Shown: positions 1 to 8,939 of the stretch, one piece after another
Position numbering within the stretch: the stretch's first letter is position 1
Layout of the letters: each line of letters starts with the position of its first letter
Source of the DNA: Thiocystis violascens
GTDB lineage: Bacteria > Pseudomonadota > Gammaproteobacteria > Chromatiales > Chromatiaceae
Reading direction: 5' to 3'
DNA: 64,000 nt
Assembly (NCBI GenBank): GCA_020721065.1
Contig: DYNM01000006.1
Coordinates: forward strand, 57,744 to 121,743
Notes under the pieces: generated by a model
The model's database searches: none
Told to the model about the DNA's origin: nothing
The model's input: the letters and a program-made list of their open reading frames with translations, nothing else
Translations under genes and position numbers: made by a program

Positions 1-89
1 CGTCATCGCAGCAGGGCTGGCGGATGCCAGCGGTTAATGAAATAAAACACTTCTTTTTTCAACGGCATCGCTCACTTTAAGAGGTTTTT

Positions 90-1775
90 ATGGAGTTAGA
101 GTCAACCATTTTACAAACCCCGCCGCCGCTCCCGCTCAATTTGGAACGCTTACGCGCCAGCTTGCAACCGCGTTATCAAGTGGAGTGCGAATTGGGAGCC
201 GGCGGCATGGGACAGGTTTTTCTCGCCACCGATACGACGTTGGAACGGCGGGTGGCACTGAAAACAATTTTGCCGGACTTGTGCGCGGATGCGGATTGGG
301 TAGCGCGGCTGCATTTGGAAGCGCGGCTCGCCGCCGGGTTGCAACATCCCAACATCGTGCAAGTGTTTGAATTGTTGACCGTGGGGACGACGCCGGTGTT
401 GGTGATGGAATATGTGCCGGGGCAAACGTTGACCAACATGCTGGCTGAAGGGTGGCTGACGCCCGTACAGCTCACACGGTTGTTGATTGACGTGTGCGAT
501 GGCATCGCTTATGCCCATGCGCGGGGCGTGATTCATCGTGATCTCAAACCGGCCAACATTTTGTTGAGTCGAGACGGACAGCCGAAGGTCAGCGATTTTG
601 GGTTAGCCGTGCAACATCAAGGAGGCAATCATTATCGTCATCACGCCAGCGATGCGCGGATCGTCGGCAGTCCTTGGTTTATGTCACCAGAACAGGCGTT
701 GAGTCCGGTCGCGCTACCTGACGTGCGCTCGGATGTCTATTCACTGGGTGCGACCTTGTATTACGGCTTGACCGGACATGCGCCGGTTCATGGTCAATCA
801 CTGGAAGCACTGCGTCACAGCGTACTGTATCAAGCGCCAGTGCCGCCTTCCGCGCTGGGCACCAAAATTGCACCTGATCTGGAGGCCGTTTGCCTTCAAG
901 CTCTGCAAAAAAATCCGGCAGATCGTTACGCCACCGCTGCCGCGCTGGCCGACGATTTACGGCGTTCGCTGGTCGGGTTGCCGGTCACAGCCCGGCGGTA
1001 TCGGCTCTGGGAAGCACTGGGGCGGGCGCTGCGGGCAAGAAAGCAAGTGTTGGTTGGCGGATTGGCGCTGATCACACTGATGGTGGCAAGTTTATCTGCC
1101 GCAGTGTCGATGCTAACGATTACTGCTGAAACAGCGTTAATGAATGAAATTCGCAATAACGTCATTGATATAGCAGAGCTATCAACCATGATGATCGATC
1201 CAGAATTAGTCAATACTGCGAATTCACAAGAACCCAATGCTCGCGCCGCAACAGAACAATTAGCAGCGCAACTCGATACAATTCGGCGACGCACGACGGG
1301 AGTACGGTTTATTTGTATTTTACGTCAACAACAACGCAATGATCCACTGCTAAAATTCATCGTTTGTAACTCCAGTTTTTTATCGGCTGCTGATTTAGAT
1401 TATAACCAAAACGGCTTAGTTGATCCGAATGAAGAACCCGCATTACCGGGAGATACTTTTGATAGCACACCATATCCCGACATGTTAATTGGTTTACAAC
1501 ACCCAACTGCCGATCCCGCTCACACAGATTTAGATCAATGGGGCATCGCACTTTCTGGTTATGCACCACTACATGATCGAGATAACGCAGTGCTAGGAGT
1601 ATTAGCGGTTGATATTAGCTCAACGCAGTTACAAGCTGATTTTAACAGTTTAGAACAATCGCGTCGTTTCGCATTGTTAACGACTGTAGGACTAGCAACT
1701 TTTGTGCTGTTCTTACTATTATCCACCTTAATTGGATTATGGAAGCGAGATCATTTACCAACAGAAAAAGAGTAA
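90..1775 (+). CDS. Transmembrane Ser/Thr protein kinase with Cache-like extracytoplasmic sensor
   Basis: Hanks-type kinase expected to phosphorylate Ser/Thr on cytoplasmic proteins. Seen: glycine loop GAGGMG near residues 36-41, lysine in VALK at about 58, catalytic HRDLKPAN at 149-156, DFG at 169-171, and SPEQ in place of APE. A membrane helix lies at about 320-342, then a region of about 180 residues ending in the VLGVLAVDIS pattern typical of dCache sensors, and a second helix at about 527-551. The sensor therefore sits in the periplasm and the kinase domain in the cytoplasm. No PASTA repeats are present. AGAGG precedes the ATG. The stop overlaps the next start (TAATG), so it heads a coupled three-gene unit. 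Base composition drops from GC-rich in the kinase half to AT-rich in the sensor half, as if two parts were joined. The kinase call is firm; the Cache assignment is inferred from pattern. Confidence 0.9.
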   Translation: MELESTILQTPPPLPLNLERLRASLQPRYQVECELGAGGMGQVFLATDTTLERRVALKTILPDLCADADWVARLHLEARLAAGLQHPNIVQVFELLTVGTTPVLVMEYVPGQTLTNMLAEGWLTPVQLTRLLIDVCDGIAYAHARGVIHRDLKPANILLSRDGQPKVSDFGLAVQHQGGNHYRHHASDARIVGSPWFMSPEQALSPVALPDVRSDVYSLGATLYYGLTGHAPVHGQSLEALRHSVLYQAPVPPSALGTKIAPDLEAVCLQALQKNPADRYATAAALADDLRRSLVGLPVTARRYRLWEALGRALRARKQVLVGGLALITLMVASLSAAVSMLTITAETALMNEIRNNVIDIAELSTMMIDPELVNTANSQEPNARAATEQLAAQLDTIRRRTTGVRFICILRQQQRNDPLLKFIVCNSSFLSAADLDYNQNGLVDPNEEPALPGDTFDSTPYPDMLIGLQHPTADPAHTDLDQWGIALSGYAPLHDRDNAVLGVLAVDISSTQLQADFNSLEQSRRFALLTTVGLATFVLFLLLSTLIGLWKRDHLPTEKE

Positions 1776-2872
1776 TGTCACTAAACCTTTTAGTAGTCGT
1801 AGGTCCTTATTGTCCCTGTGAACAGTTTGATTACCGTCAGCAGCTACTGCGGCGGTTAATTCAAGCTGGTCATCGGATCGTGCTGCTGATTACCGCAAGT
1901 GATGATTTATTATCAACGAAAGCAGCTCAATACCAGATACCGGTGCATTATTTTTTACCAGAACTCAACTGTTCACAACGGATGACGCAAGCTGCATTCA
2001 CAAATCCACATAATCAGGCGCGATTATCGGCATGGCTGGAAGTCGTACACCAAGCCGCACCTGATTTAGGAGTATGTTTTTATGGTAATTGGATTCCGCC
2101 AGAGCTGTTTCAAATACCACAGCGCGGATTTATTAACTTTCACCCCGGTCCGTTACCAGAATTGCACGGCATGGAACCTGATACCTTTGCGATTCTCGAA
2201 GGTCGCAGCACCACGCATGGCACAGTACACGTCATCAACGAACAATTTGATCACGGCGCTATTATTGTAATCACTCCTAAACTCACCATCACACCCTGTA
2301 TGCTGCCAATTGATGTTGATCGTGGATTAGCACAAATGAGTGTTCCCACATTACTCAACGCAATTACCGCAATTGCTACGGAAACCGTCATTTATTGGCA
2401 ACAAGATTTAACGCGCATCACCAGCGCCACACGCCAACGAGCATATCATTTTTCTTATGTAGATTTTCATCACGACGACGCAATAATAATTGATCGAAAG
2501 CGTCGCGCATTTTTAAGTCAAGATATTGGGATTCGCTTAAAAGCACACATTCAAAACCGCTGTTATGAAGTGCGTGATCTTGATATTTGGATAGGTGCAT
2601 TTAATGGCACAGCGGGAGAATTACTGGGTTTTTATCAAGATGACGGCTGGTTTGCAGGCAGCGCAATTGTTCGGAGTCGTGATGGAGTCGTCATATTGCG
2701 CCTTGGTCACTGTTTTGCGGCGGGAGAAACAGATATTGCAGCATCGGCACCATTGCCAGACCCAGCAGTACGTTTTGATTGTGACCGCCCACGCTTAACG
2801 ACATTATCGCTGCTTCATCGCAGCATTGATCTGTATTCACAGAAACGTATTGAACATGAAGAAATTAAATAA
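1775..2872 (+). CDS. Formyltransferase-fold protein (Fmt/ArnA-like N-terminal domain)
   Basis: About 365 residues. The N-terminal 200 or so resemble the folate-dependent formyltransferase fold: NFHPGPLPELHG supplies the Asn and His of the active site, and FDHGAI fits the conserved Asp. It would move a formyl group from 10-formyl-tetrahydrofolate to an amine, but the substrate is unknown. It is unlikely to be the housekeeping Fmt, because there is no def neighbour and the C-terminal half is not the Fmt tRNA-binding domain in any way I recognise. Start chosen at the ATG overlapping the kinase stop (TAATG); an ATG 36 bases upstream lies inside the kinase gene. Its end overlaps the next gene by 17 bases. 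The gene is AT-rich like the rest of the unit. A sugar- or peptide-modifying formyltransferase is the main alternative role. Confidence 0.7.
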   Translation: MSLNLLVVVGPYCPCEQFDYRQQLLRRLIQAGHRIVLLITASDDLLSTKAAQYQIPVHYFLPELNCSQRMTQAAFTNPHNQARLSAWLEVVHQAAPDLGVCFYGNWIPPELFQIPQRGFINFHPGPLPELHGMEPDTFAILEGRSTTHGTVHVINEQFDHGAIIVITPKLTITPCMLPIDVDRGLAQMSVPTLLNAITAIATETVIYWQQDLTRITSATRQRAYHFSYVDFHHDDAIIIDRKRRAFLSQDIGIRLKAHIQNRCYEVRDLDIWIGAFNGTAGELLGFYQDDGWFAGSAIVRSRDGVVILRLGHCFAAGETDIAASAPLPDPAVRFDCDRPRLTTLSLLHRSIDLYSQKRIEHEEIK

Positions 2873-5800
2873 GACAACATTGTTAATGCAGCCATTATTC
2901 CGCTGGTTGAGTTACCTTTTTATAGGAATAGTTTTATTAGACTGGTGGCTACCACTGCCGAGTTTCAGTCAAGGCATCAGCGAAGGCATCAGCGACTGCG
3001 GCATTGATACTGTATGCAACTCTATTAACGTTGCGTTACCCAGCACTTTACTAGATGTGCGTACAGACATATTTCTCAGCACTGGTGCAGTAGGATTAGT
3101 ATTAGGATTGATATTACTAATTGTTGGATACCGCCAAGCAGCAGCGCGATTGAAATTGAGCGGTTTTATTGTATCTATTTTTGCAGCAGTCACTTATCTC
3201 AACGGTTTACCATTTGGTGCTTTTGAAACGCCCTTGACACAACAATTACCGTTTAGTTATCCCACGTTAGCAGTGCAAGATATTCAAGGAGCGCAGTACG
3301 TCACTGATAATGCGCAACGGCGCATCGTCAAGATAGCAAATAACGGACAATTTTTATATCGCATTAACGGTGGTAATCGCAGTGCTGGACACTTTTTTTA
3401 TGCAAATGATCTTGCAGTAGATGACAACGGTCGCTTATTTGTACTGAACGTTGTCACTGATCGACGTGGTTTTTATTTAGATCGAGAAGAAATTTTACGC
3501 TTTACGCCAGATGGTCATTATGATGGCGTGGTTTATCAACGCATTTTTAAGCCCGATGAAAAAAAACCGGAGTTAGGATTGCGCGGTGAGATCATGGCGC
3601 TAAAAATTAAAGCTGGAATACTGTCATGGTTTCAAGTCACTGCTACCGGTATTTTGACGCATCAACATCAGATTGATACGGGAGCAACGCAACAAAGCCA
3701 CTATTATCCATTACCCAATGCGAATTTATTGCTCGGTGATATTACGCAATCTGAAGCAAATGCAATTATCTATTCTGATAAACATGGACAAGTGCAGCGC
3801 CTTGATGTGACTGGTCAAACAACGCTGTTATTTGCTACTCACGAACAAACAGCACAACAACCGCGTATTGTTCCTTGGGAATTAGATGTTGATAATCAAG
3901 GGCGGGTGTATTTCATTGATTTAGAAGGACGGAGTGTTCGGCGCATTGATTCAATAGATAAAGCACCGATTGTTTTAGATCAAGAAATTATCACTACTGG
4001 ACGTGCCGAACATACTTCGGTTTTTAATTATTATCGTTTAAGTATTGCTCCTGATAACGCGCTAATGACTTGTAATGATGAAGCAGTCGTTAGCCGCAGT
4101 GGAGCTGGTTTGATTGACTACACAGCAGCAGCATCGTTTAGTCTCTTTGAACAAGGATTACATTGGACAGCATGGTCTGTCAGTCTATGGTTAGTTATTT
4201 TAACTGTTTGGGGTGGCGTTTTAGCTTACATCGAAGTTGTTGGTAAAGAGATTCCACCGTTATTAGTTCGCGCCATTGGTATTATTGTCATCGTGATGGT
4301 CACTGCAATACTGTCGGCGCAACCTTTGATTGAGCGGTTTAGCGCCCAACATCGCAATCTGGTCATTGAAAAAATAAAAGAAATTATTACGCTTGTGCCA
4401 GAAGTCATTGATGTTAAACAGTTTGATCAAGTAAAAAGGCTTGCTGACTTTGGTAATGCTGAATATACATCTTTACGTCAAAATATCACTTCTATTTTTA
4501 CTAATAATTACGACAATTGGAGTGAAGGTTACTATTTTGCGCTGTATCGTGTCATTGATGACCGGTTATACGGCTTTATGTATATGAATGGTCAAATCGG
4601 AATGTTTCACCCTTTTGATTGGCTTGGCAGTGACGGTGTTTTCGATCAAGCACTGGCTGGTCAAATTGCTGCTGAATCATCAGTTGATGTTGCTGGATCA
4701 TGGATTTATGGCGTTGGTCCGATTAAAAATCAACAAGGTGAGGTAGTGGCGCTATTAGAATCTGGTACTGATTTATACATCTTTCAATTAGAAAATGAGG
4801 CATTAATTCGAGAAATTATTGTCAATTTAGCTACTGCACTGATTATGTTGATTTTGGTGTTGGTGGAATTTGCTTATGCCGCCGAAGTGCTCAAACAACG
4901 CACGATCAAAACAAGCTGGCGTGATGACAAATCAAAAATTTCAGATGTGTTGTTGGCGCGTCCGCTGGCTTTTCTGTTTTTTATCAGTGTGGCGATTTCG
5001 TTGTCATTTATACCACTGATGATGAAAACGTTGTATCAACCTGTTGTTGGGTTGCCAATGGAAATCGTATTGGCATTGCCATTATCATTAGAGTTGTTTG
5101 GTTTGGGGTTGGCGAGTATTTTAGGTAGTTTTTTAGTACATGCTGTTGGCTGGAAAGGACTTTTTTATATTGGTGCAGATGTTGCGGCAACCGGATTGTT
5201 ACTTTCTGGAGGCGCTGACAATATGCTATTGCTGGGAATAGGGCGATTTTTAACTGGTTCTGGGAGTGGTTTAGTTTTTTTAGCGTTGCGCTCACTCGTG
5301 AATATGGAACAGGATGCGTTAATACGCAATCAAGGCTTTAGTCACTTATATTCTGGCATGACTGCGGGGACTGCTGTTGGAGCGATATTTGGAGGTGCAT
5401 TAGCGGAACTGTTGGGTTATTCACCAGTGTTTTTAATTTCGTTGTTTTTTATAGGGCTGGTCATTTTATTGCAGATGATTATTTTGAAAAAACCCAGCTT
5501 TGTTAGTGTTGCGAAAGAAACGCATTTTTCTGAGCAACGACTGAGTGTCTGGACAACAGTGCGTGTGTTGTTAACAGACCCGCAAAGTGTGGCATTGTTT
5601 ATGTTGATTGTGTTTCCAGCGTATATTGCAGCGGCATTTACTTTTTATTATTTTCCGTTGTATGCTGAAACTCAAGGATTAAGTACGGGAACGATTGGTT
5701 TGTTTATTATTTTTGGAGCGTTGTGTGTGATTTATTTGGGGCCAGTGCTCACTGATTACATTTCGCGTACTATCGGACCTTATCGTGGCATGTTAATTGG

Positions 5801-6152
5801 TACCGTATTTTGTGGTGGCGGTTTGGTGTTGTTTGGATTATTCAACGAATTGCCTTGGGCAGTCTTGGCGATTGCGACGATGGGAATTGCTGAGGGATTT
5901 AGTGTGCCTGCACAAAATGAGGCTTTTTTACAATCACGCTTTGGACAACGGTTCGGTGAGGATCGCACCGCTGGTTATTATGAGTTGCTCGGTAACTTGG
6001 GTGAAATGGTGGGACCATTGTTATTTGCAGCGGCATTGACATTAAGTGTGATTTCTGGACCGTTGTTAATTGGTGGCATCGTGATGGGTTGTGGCGTTCT
6101 CTTTTTTGTGGTGATGCGTCTATTTCCCGTTGTCAATTGCAACGCAAAATAA
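2856..6152 (+). CDS. Giant membrane fusion: beta-propeller, periplasmic sensor and MFS transporter
   Basis: About 1098 residues. Seen in order: hydrophobic N-terminal helices up to about residue 115; a region of about 300 residues with recurring patterns such as NNGQFLYRI, DNGRLFVLN and DNQGRVYFID, as in NHL/SMP-30 propellers; two further helices (about 440-500); a soluble segment of about 170 residues with the Cache-like signature GVGPIKNQQGEVVALL; a helix; then about 400 residues of MFS-like helices with GIGRFLTGSGSG and GRIGP-like loop residues. Start taken at the internal ATG giving MKKLNK, overlapping the formyltransferase. An MFS domain fused behind a sensor and a propeller is unusual. 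It presumably couples sensing of an external ligand to transport, perhaps under control of the upstream kinase; that is inference. Domain boundaries are estimates from the sequence. Confidence 0.65.
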   Translation: MKKLNKTTLLMQPLFRWLSYLFIGIVLLDWWLPLPSFSQGISEGISDCGIDTVCNSINVALPSTLLDVRTDIFLSTGAVGLVLGLILLIVGYRQAAARLKLSGFIVSIFAAVTYLNGLPFGAFETPLTQQLPFSYPTLAVQDIQGAQYVTDNAQRRIVKIANNGQFLYRINGGNRSAGHFFYANDLAVDDNGRLFVLNVVTDRRGFYLDREEILRFTPDGHYDGVVYQRIFKPDEKKPELGLRGEIMALKIKAGILSWFQVTATGILTHQHQIDTGATQQSHYYPLPNANLLLGDITQSEANAIIYSDKHGQVQRLDVTGQTTLLFATHEQTAQQPRIVPWELDVDNQGRVYFIDLEGRSVRRIDSIDKAPIVLDQEIITTGRAEHTSVFNYYRLSIAPDNALMTCNDEAVVSRSGAGLIDYTAAASFSLFEQGLHWTAWSVSLWLVILTVWGGVLAYIEVVGKEIPPLLVRAIGIIVIVMVTAILSAQPLIERFSAQHRNLVIEKIKEIITLVPEVIDVKQFDQVKRLADFGNAEYTSLRQNITSIFTNNYDNWSEGYYFALYRVIDDRLYGFMYMNGQIGMFHPFDWLGSDGVFDQALAGQIAAESSVDVAGSWIYGVGPIKNQQGEVVALLESGTDLYIFQLENEALIREIIVNLATALIMLILVLVEFAYAAEVLKQRTIKTSWRDDKSKISDVLLARPLAFLFFISVAISLSFIPLMMKTLYQPVVGLPMEIVLALPLSLELFGLGLASILGSFLVHAVGWKGLFYIGADVAATGLLLSGGADNMLLLGIGRFLTGSGSGLVFLALRSLVNMEQDALIRNQGFSHLYSGMTAGTAVGAIFGGALAELLGYSPVFLISLFFIGLVILLQMIILKKPSFVSVAKETHFSEQRLSVWTTVRVLLTDPQSVALFMLIVFPAYIAAAFTFYYFPLYAETQGLSTGTIGLFIIFGALCVIYLGPVLTDYISRTIGPYRGMLIGTVFCGGGLVLFGLFNELPWAVLAIATMGIAEGFSVPAQNEAFLQSRFGQRFGEDRTAGYYELLGNLGEMVGPLLFAAALTLSVISGPLLIGGIVMGCGVLFFVVMRLFPVVNCNAK

Positions 6153-6244
6153 TGTTATTGCTTATCATCACTGTGCAATATAAGCTGTTCTTTATAATGG
6201 CACCTTCACGTCAATAGACCCTTTTAAAACTTGATGCTTTGATT

Positions 6245-7765
6245 ATGATTGAAAAAAACGTTGAGACGCATTTAACGCCGTTGCAAGATTCTGTTGCCGC
6301 AGTTGATCTTGGTTCTAATAGTTTTCATATGATTGTGGCGCGGATTGATCAAGGACACATGCGGATTACGGATCGCATCCGTGAGGTGGTGCGTCTTGGT
6401 GAGGGGCTGACGCCACAACGCACGTTGACGCCGGAGGTGAGCGAGCGGGCGTTGACTTGTTTGGAGCGTTTTGGGCAGCGGTTACGCACCTTTGCGCCGG
6501 GCAGCGTCCGCGCCGTTGGCACCAATACGATGCGCCAATTGCGTCCTGAAACTGGCTTTGTGGAGCAGGCGGAACTTGCTCTCGGCCATTCCATTGATGT
6601 CATCGCGGGGCGCGAGGAAGCGCGGTTGATTTATCTCGGCGTTGCGCACGGGTTGGCGGTCGGCAGCGAGCGGCGCTTGGTGGTTGATATTGGTGGTGGA
6701 AGCACAGAAATCATTGTTGGACAAGGATTTTCACCGCGACTGCGCGAAAGTTTGCATCTGGGCTGCGTGAGCTTATCGCGCCAAGCGTTTCCCGATGGGC
6801 GCATCACCGCCAAGGCGTTGCAAAAGGCGCAATTGGCCGGCGCATTGGAAGTGCGTCCGGTGCGCGAGTTGTTTCGGCGGGCGCGGTGGCAAAACGCGGT
6901 TGGTTGCTCTGGCACCATCCGCACCATCGCCAGCGTCGTGAATGCCGAAGGATGGTGCGACAACGGCATTTCCGCCGAGGCGCTGGCGCGGTTGACGAGT
7001 GCGCTGACCGATGCCGGGCGCGTTGCGACCATCAATCTCAAGGGCTTGCCAGAAGAGCGTAAACCGGTGTTTGCCGGCGGTGTTGCCGTGTTACAAGCGG
7101 TGTTTGAAGCCCTAGATATCAAACACATGCAGGTGTCGGATTATGCGCTGCGTGAAGGTTTGATTTACGAAATGATGGGACGCTCGCAGCACGAAGACGT
7201 CCGCGAGCGCACCGTGACCACGTTGTGCCGACAATTCCAAGTTGATCAAACACATGCGCAGCGCGTGGAGGCAACGGCACTGGGGATTTATCACCAACTG
7301 GCGCAGCCGTGGGGACTGACGGAACCGAATCATCCGCAAATGCTGACGTGGGCGGCGCGGCTGCATGAAATTGGCGTCATGGTCGCCCACAGCCAATATC
7401 AAAAACATGGCGCATATTTGCTGCGTAACGCCGATTTAGCCGGTTTTTCGCGGCAAGAACAAATGGTATTGGCAGCACTGGTGCTGGGACATCGGCGCAA
7501 ATTTCCGCTGCAAGAATTCCTCAATTTACCCAAAAGTGAACACAACAGCGCCCAGCGGTTATGCGTCATTTTACGGCTTGCTGTGCTCTTGCATCGTGGG
7601 CGCTCTGCCGTTAATCAACATCATCTACAAGTACAGGTCGATGGCGACCGGCTTGCCGTGCAATTTCCTGAGCAGTGGCTGACGCGCCATCCACTCACAC
7701 AATTAGAATTGGAACAGGAAGCAGAACGTTTAGCGACGGCGCGAATTGTCTTAACATTTTGTTGA
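6245..7765 (+). CDS. ppx: Exopolyphosphatase / guanosine pentaphosphate phosphatase (Ppx/GppA)
   Basis: Hydrolyses terminal phosphates of inorganic polyphosphate or of pppGpp in the cytoplasm. Seen: the actin-fold phosphate 1 motif VDLGSNSFHM near the N-terminus, the phosphate 2 motif VDIGGGSTEI at about 145-155, GCSGTIRT and EGLIYEM, then an HD-type helical C-terminal domain. The length of 506 residues matches the family. ATG at 6245 is preferred over an in-frame TTG two codons earlier. It stands alone, about 90 bases after the MFS fusion and 70 bases before a small gene, with its own likely promoter. Ppx and GppA cannot be separated by sequence inspection; no ppk gene is next to it. Confidence 0.9.
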   Translation: MIEKNVETHLTPLQDSVAAVDLGSNSFHMIVARIDQGHMRITDRIREVVRLGEGLTPQRTLTPEVSERALTCLERFGQRLRTFAPGSVRAVGTNTMRQLRPETGFVEQAELALGHSIDVIAGREEARLIYLGVAHGLAVGSERRLVVDIGGGSTEIIVGQGFSPRLRESLHLGCVSLSRQAFPDGRITAKALQKAQLAGALEVRPVRELFRRARWQNAVGCSGTIRTIASVVNAEGWCDNGISAEALARLTSALTDAGRVATINLKGLPEERKPVFAGGVAVLQAVFEALDIKHMQVSDYALREGLIYEMMGRSQHEDVRERTVTTLCRQFQVDQTHAQRVEATALGIYHQLAQPWGLTEPNHPQMLTWAARLHEIGVMVAHSQYQKHGAYLLRNADLAGFSRQEQMVLAALVLGHRRKFPLQEFLNLPKSEHNSAQRLCVILRLAVLLHRGRSAVNQHHLQVQVDGDRLAVQFPEQWLTRHPLTQLELEQEAERLATARIVLTFC

Positions 7766-7835
7766 CTATTCACTGGTGCAATGGCGCTGTGAAATAACAT
7801 CATACGCATTGCACCACCCCTTAAAAAGGTGAACG

Positions 7836-8141
7836 ATGAAACATCATTCAGAACGTCCGTTGTTTGAGGAGATAACTGTGAATGGTTTTGCGTTGGCAGA
7901 CAAAATTAAGGAGCTAATCTTACAAGGAAATATGCGGCGTCTTATTATACGACGCCCGAATGGTAAGGCACTACTAGATGTGCCTTTAACGGCGGGACTT
8001 GGCGTCGCTGGGGTACTCACCTTGCTGGCACCAATGCTCACTGCGATCACAGCGTTAGGCGCATTATTTACCCAATTTCGGATTGAAATTGAGCGCGATC
8101 CGTATAGAGATAATGATGACTCCTTTCCGCCTGATCGCTAA
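7836..8141 (+). CDS. Small DUF4342-like protein
   Basis: 101 residues. The middle part (KIKELILQGNMRRLIIRR, then a Gly/Ala/Leu-rich hydrophobic stretch and FRIEIER) looks like DUF4342, a family of unknown function. The hydrophobic segment at about 45-75 (AGLGVAGVLTLLAPML) could be a membrane helix. AAGGTG lies just upstream of the ATG. It lies 70 bases after ppx and could be co-transcribed. No biochemical role can be stated. Confidence 0.7.
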   Translation: MKHHSERPLFEEITVNGFALADKIKELILQGNMRRLIIRRPNGKALLDVPLTAGLGVAGVLTLLAPMLTAITALGALFTQFRIEIERDPYRDNDDSFPPDR

Positions 8142-8193
8142 TGGTGTCTTTTGTAAAAAAGACGAATGTTCACGATGAACTTGAGAGTTGAGA

Positions 8194-8379
8194 ATGCAGA
8201 AAGTAAAGAAAACTGCTGAATACACTGTATTTCAGAAAAAATCTGGGCGCTACGCGGTCAAGGGCAAGAACAAAAAGTGGATCAATGGCGATGCCAAACA
8301 GGCAATTTTAGCCACTGAACAACTGATTAAAGTGATGACGCCAAAGGCTGCACCTGAGACGACTGAAGATGCTGCGTAA
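8194..8379 (+). CDS. Small conserved-looking basic protein, unknown function
   Basis: 61 residues, Lys-rich in the first half with the pattern YTVFQKKSGRYAVK and KWINGDAK, and a charged C-terminus. The pattern resembles small proteins of gammaproteobacteria with the theme sense a repeated YAVKgkngkwING unit, but I do not recognise a named family. ATG chosen over an upstream in-frame TTG. It sits between the DUF4342-like gene and yhbY, with a 50-base gap before it holding a 7-bp hairpin (GTCTTTT/AAAAGAC). Confidence 0.6.
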   Translation: MQKVKKTAEYTVFQKKSGRYAVKGKNKKWINGDAKQAILATEQLIKVMTPKAAPETTEDAA

Positions 8380-8489
8380 GCAGTGATTGACTATTGATTG
8401 ATACGCATCGGGAACCAGCAACGATGAACACTGCTCCCGATAGCGTATTGCCGGAATTCATCGCATTTGATTGTATTGACAGTTTAATT

Positions 8490-8792
8490 ATGACCATCAC
8501 AGAAAAACAAAAACGCTGGCTCAAAGCGCAAGCGCATCACTTAAAGCCGGTGGTTTTAGTGGGGCAGCGTGGACTCACTGAAGCTGTACTCAATGAAATT
8601 GATCACGCTTTGAACGATCACGAGTTGATTAAAGTACGGATCAATGCTGGCGACCGCGAGGAACGCGCCACCGCAGTTCATTTAATCCAAGAACGTTCGC
8701 AGGCGGTGTTAGTCGCTCGTATTGGCAATGTGGCGATAGTGTATCGCGCCAATGAGAAAAAAGCCGCGCCGTTAGTGGTGCCTCGTTTTTAA
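8490..8792 (+). CDS. yhbY: YhbY/CRM-domain RNA-binding protein
   Basis: 100 residues forming one CRM domain, the ribosome-associated RNA-binding fold of YhbY, linked to 50S assembly. Seen: the LKPVVLVGQRGLTEAVL segment, which contains the GxxG-type loop, then LIKVRINAGDREER and the C-terminal AIVYRAN. Start set at the ATG giving MTITEKQ, which matches the family length of about 97; a longer reading would add 32 non-homologous residues. In many gammaproteobacteria yhbY sits beside rlmE-ftsH; here it does not. A short hairpin (AATCAC/GTGATT) follows at about 8798-8815. Confidence 0.9.
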   Translation: MTITEKQKRWLKAQAHHLKPVVLVGQRGLTEAVLNEIDHALNDHELIKVRINAGDREERATAVHLIQERSQAVLVARIGNVAIVYRANEKKAAPLVVPRF

Positions 8793-8831
8793 GTAGAATC
8801 ACATTTTTGTGATTTTAATCACTCTGCTATT

Positions 8832-8859
8832 TTGACAACGCTGTCATTTGTACTAGACT
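8832..8859 (+). promoter_or_regulatory. Sigma70-type promoter for the first RTX gene
   Basis: TTGACA at 8832-8837, a 16-base spacer, and TAGACT at 8854-8859, leaving an untranslated leader of about 75 bases before the RTX start. The -35 is perfect consensus. The spacer is one base short of ideal. No operator is evident. Confidence 0.5.
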
Positions 8860-8939
8860 TTAGGTGCTGGTTTTGAAACAGCGTCACCATGCACCATAGG
8901 TCGCTGTAGTGGTCATATAACAATCACGAGGTATGAGAC

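Noticed and set aside
1..89. Possible 3' end of an upstream gene (open frame ending at a TAA at about base 35-37)
   Set aside because: About a dozen codons only, with no family signal; cannot be supported.
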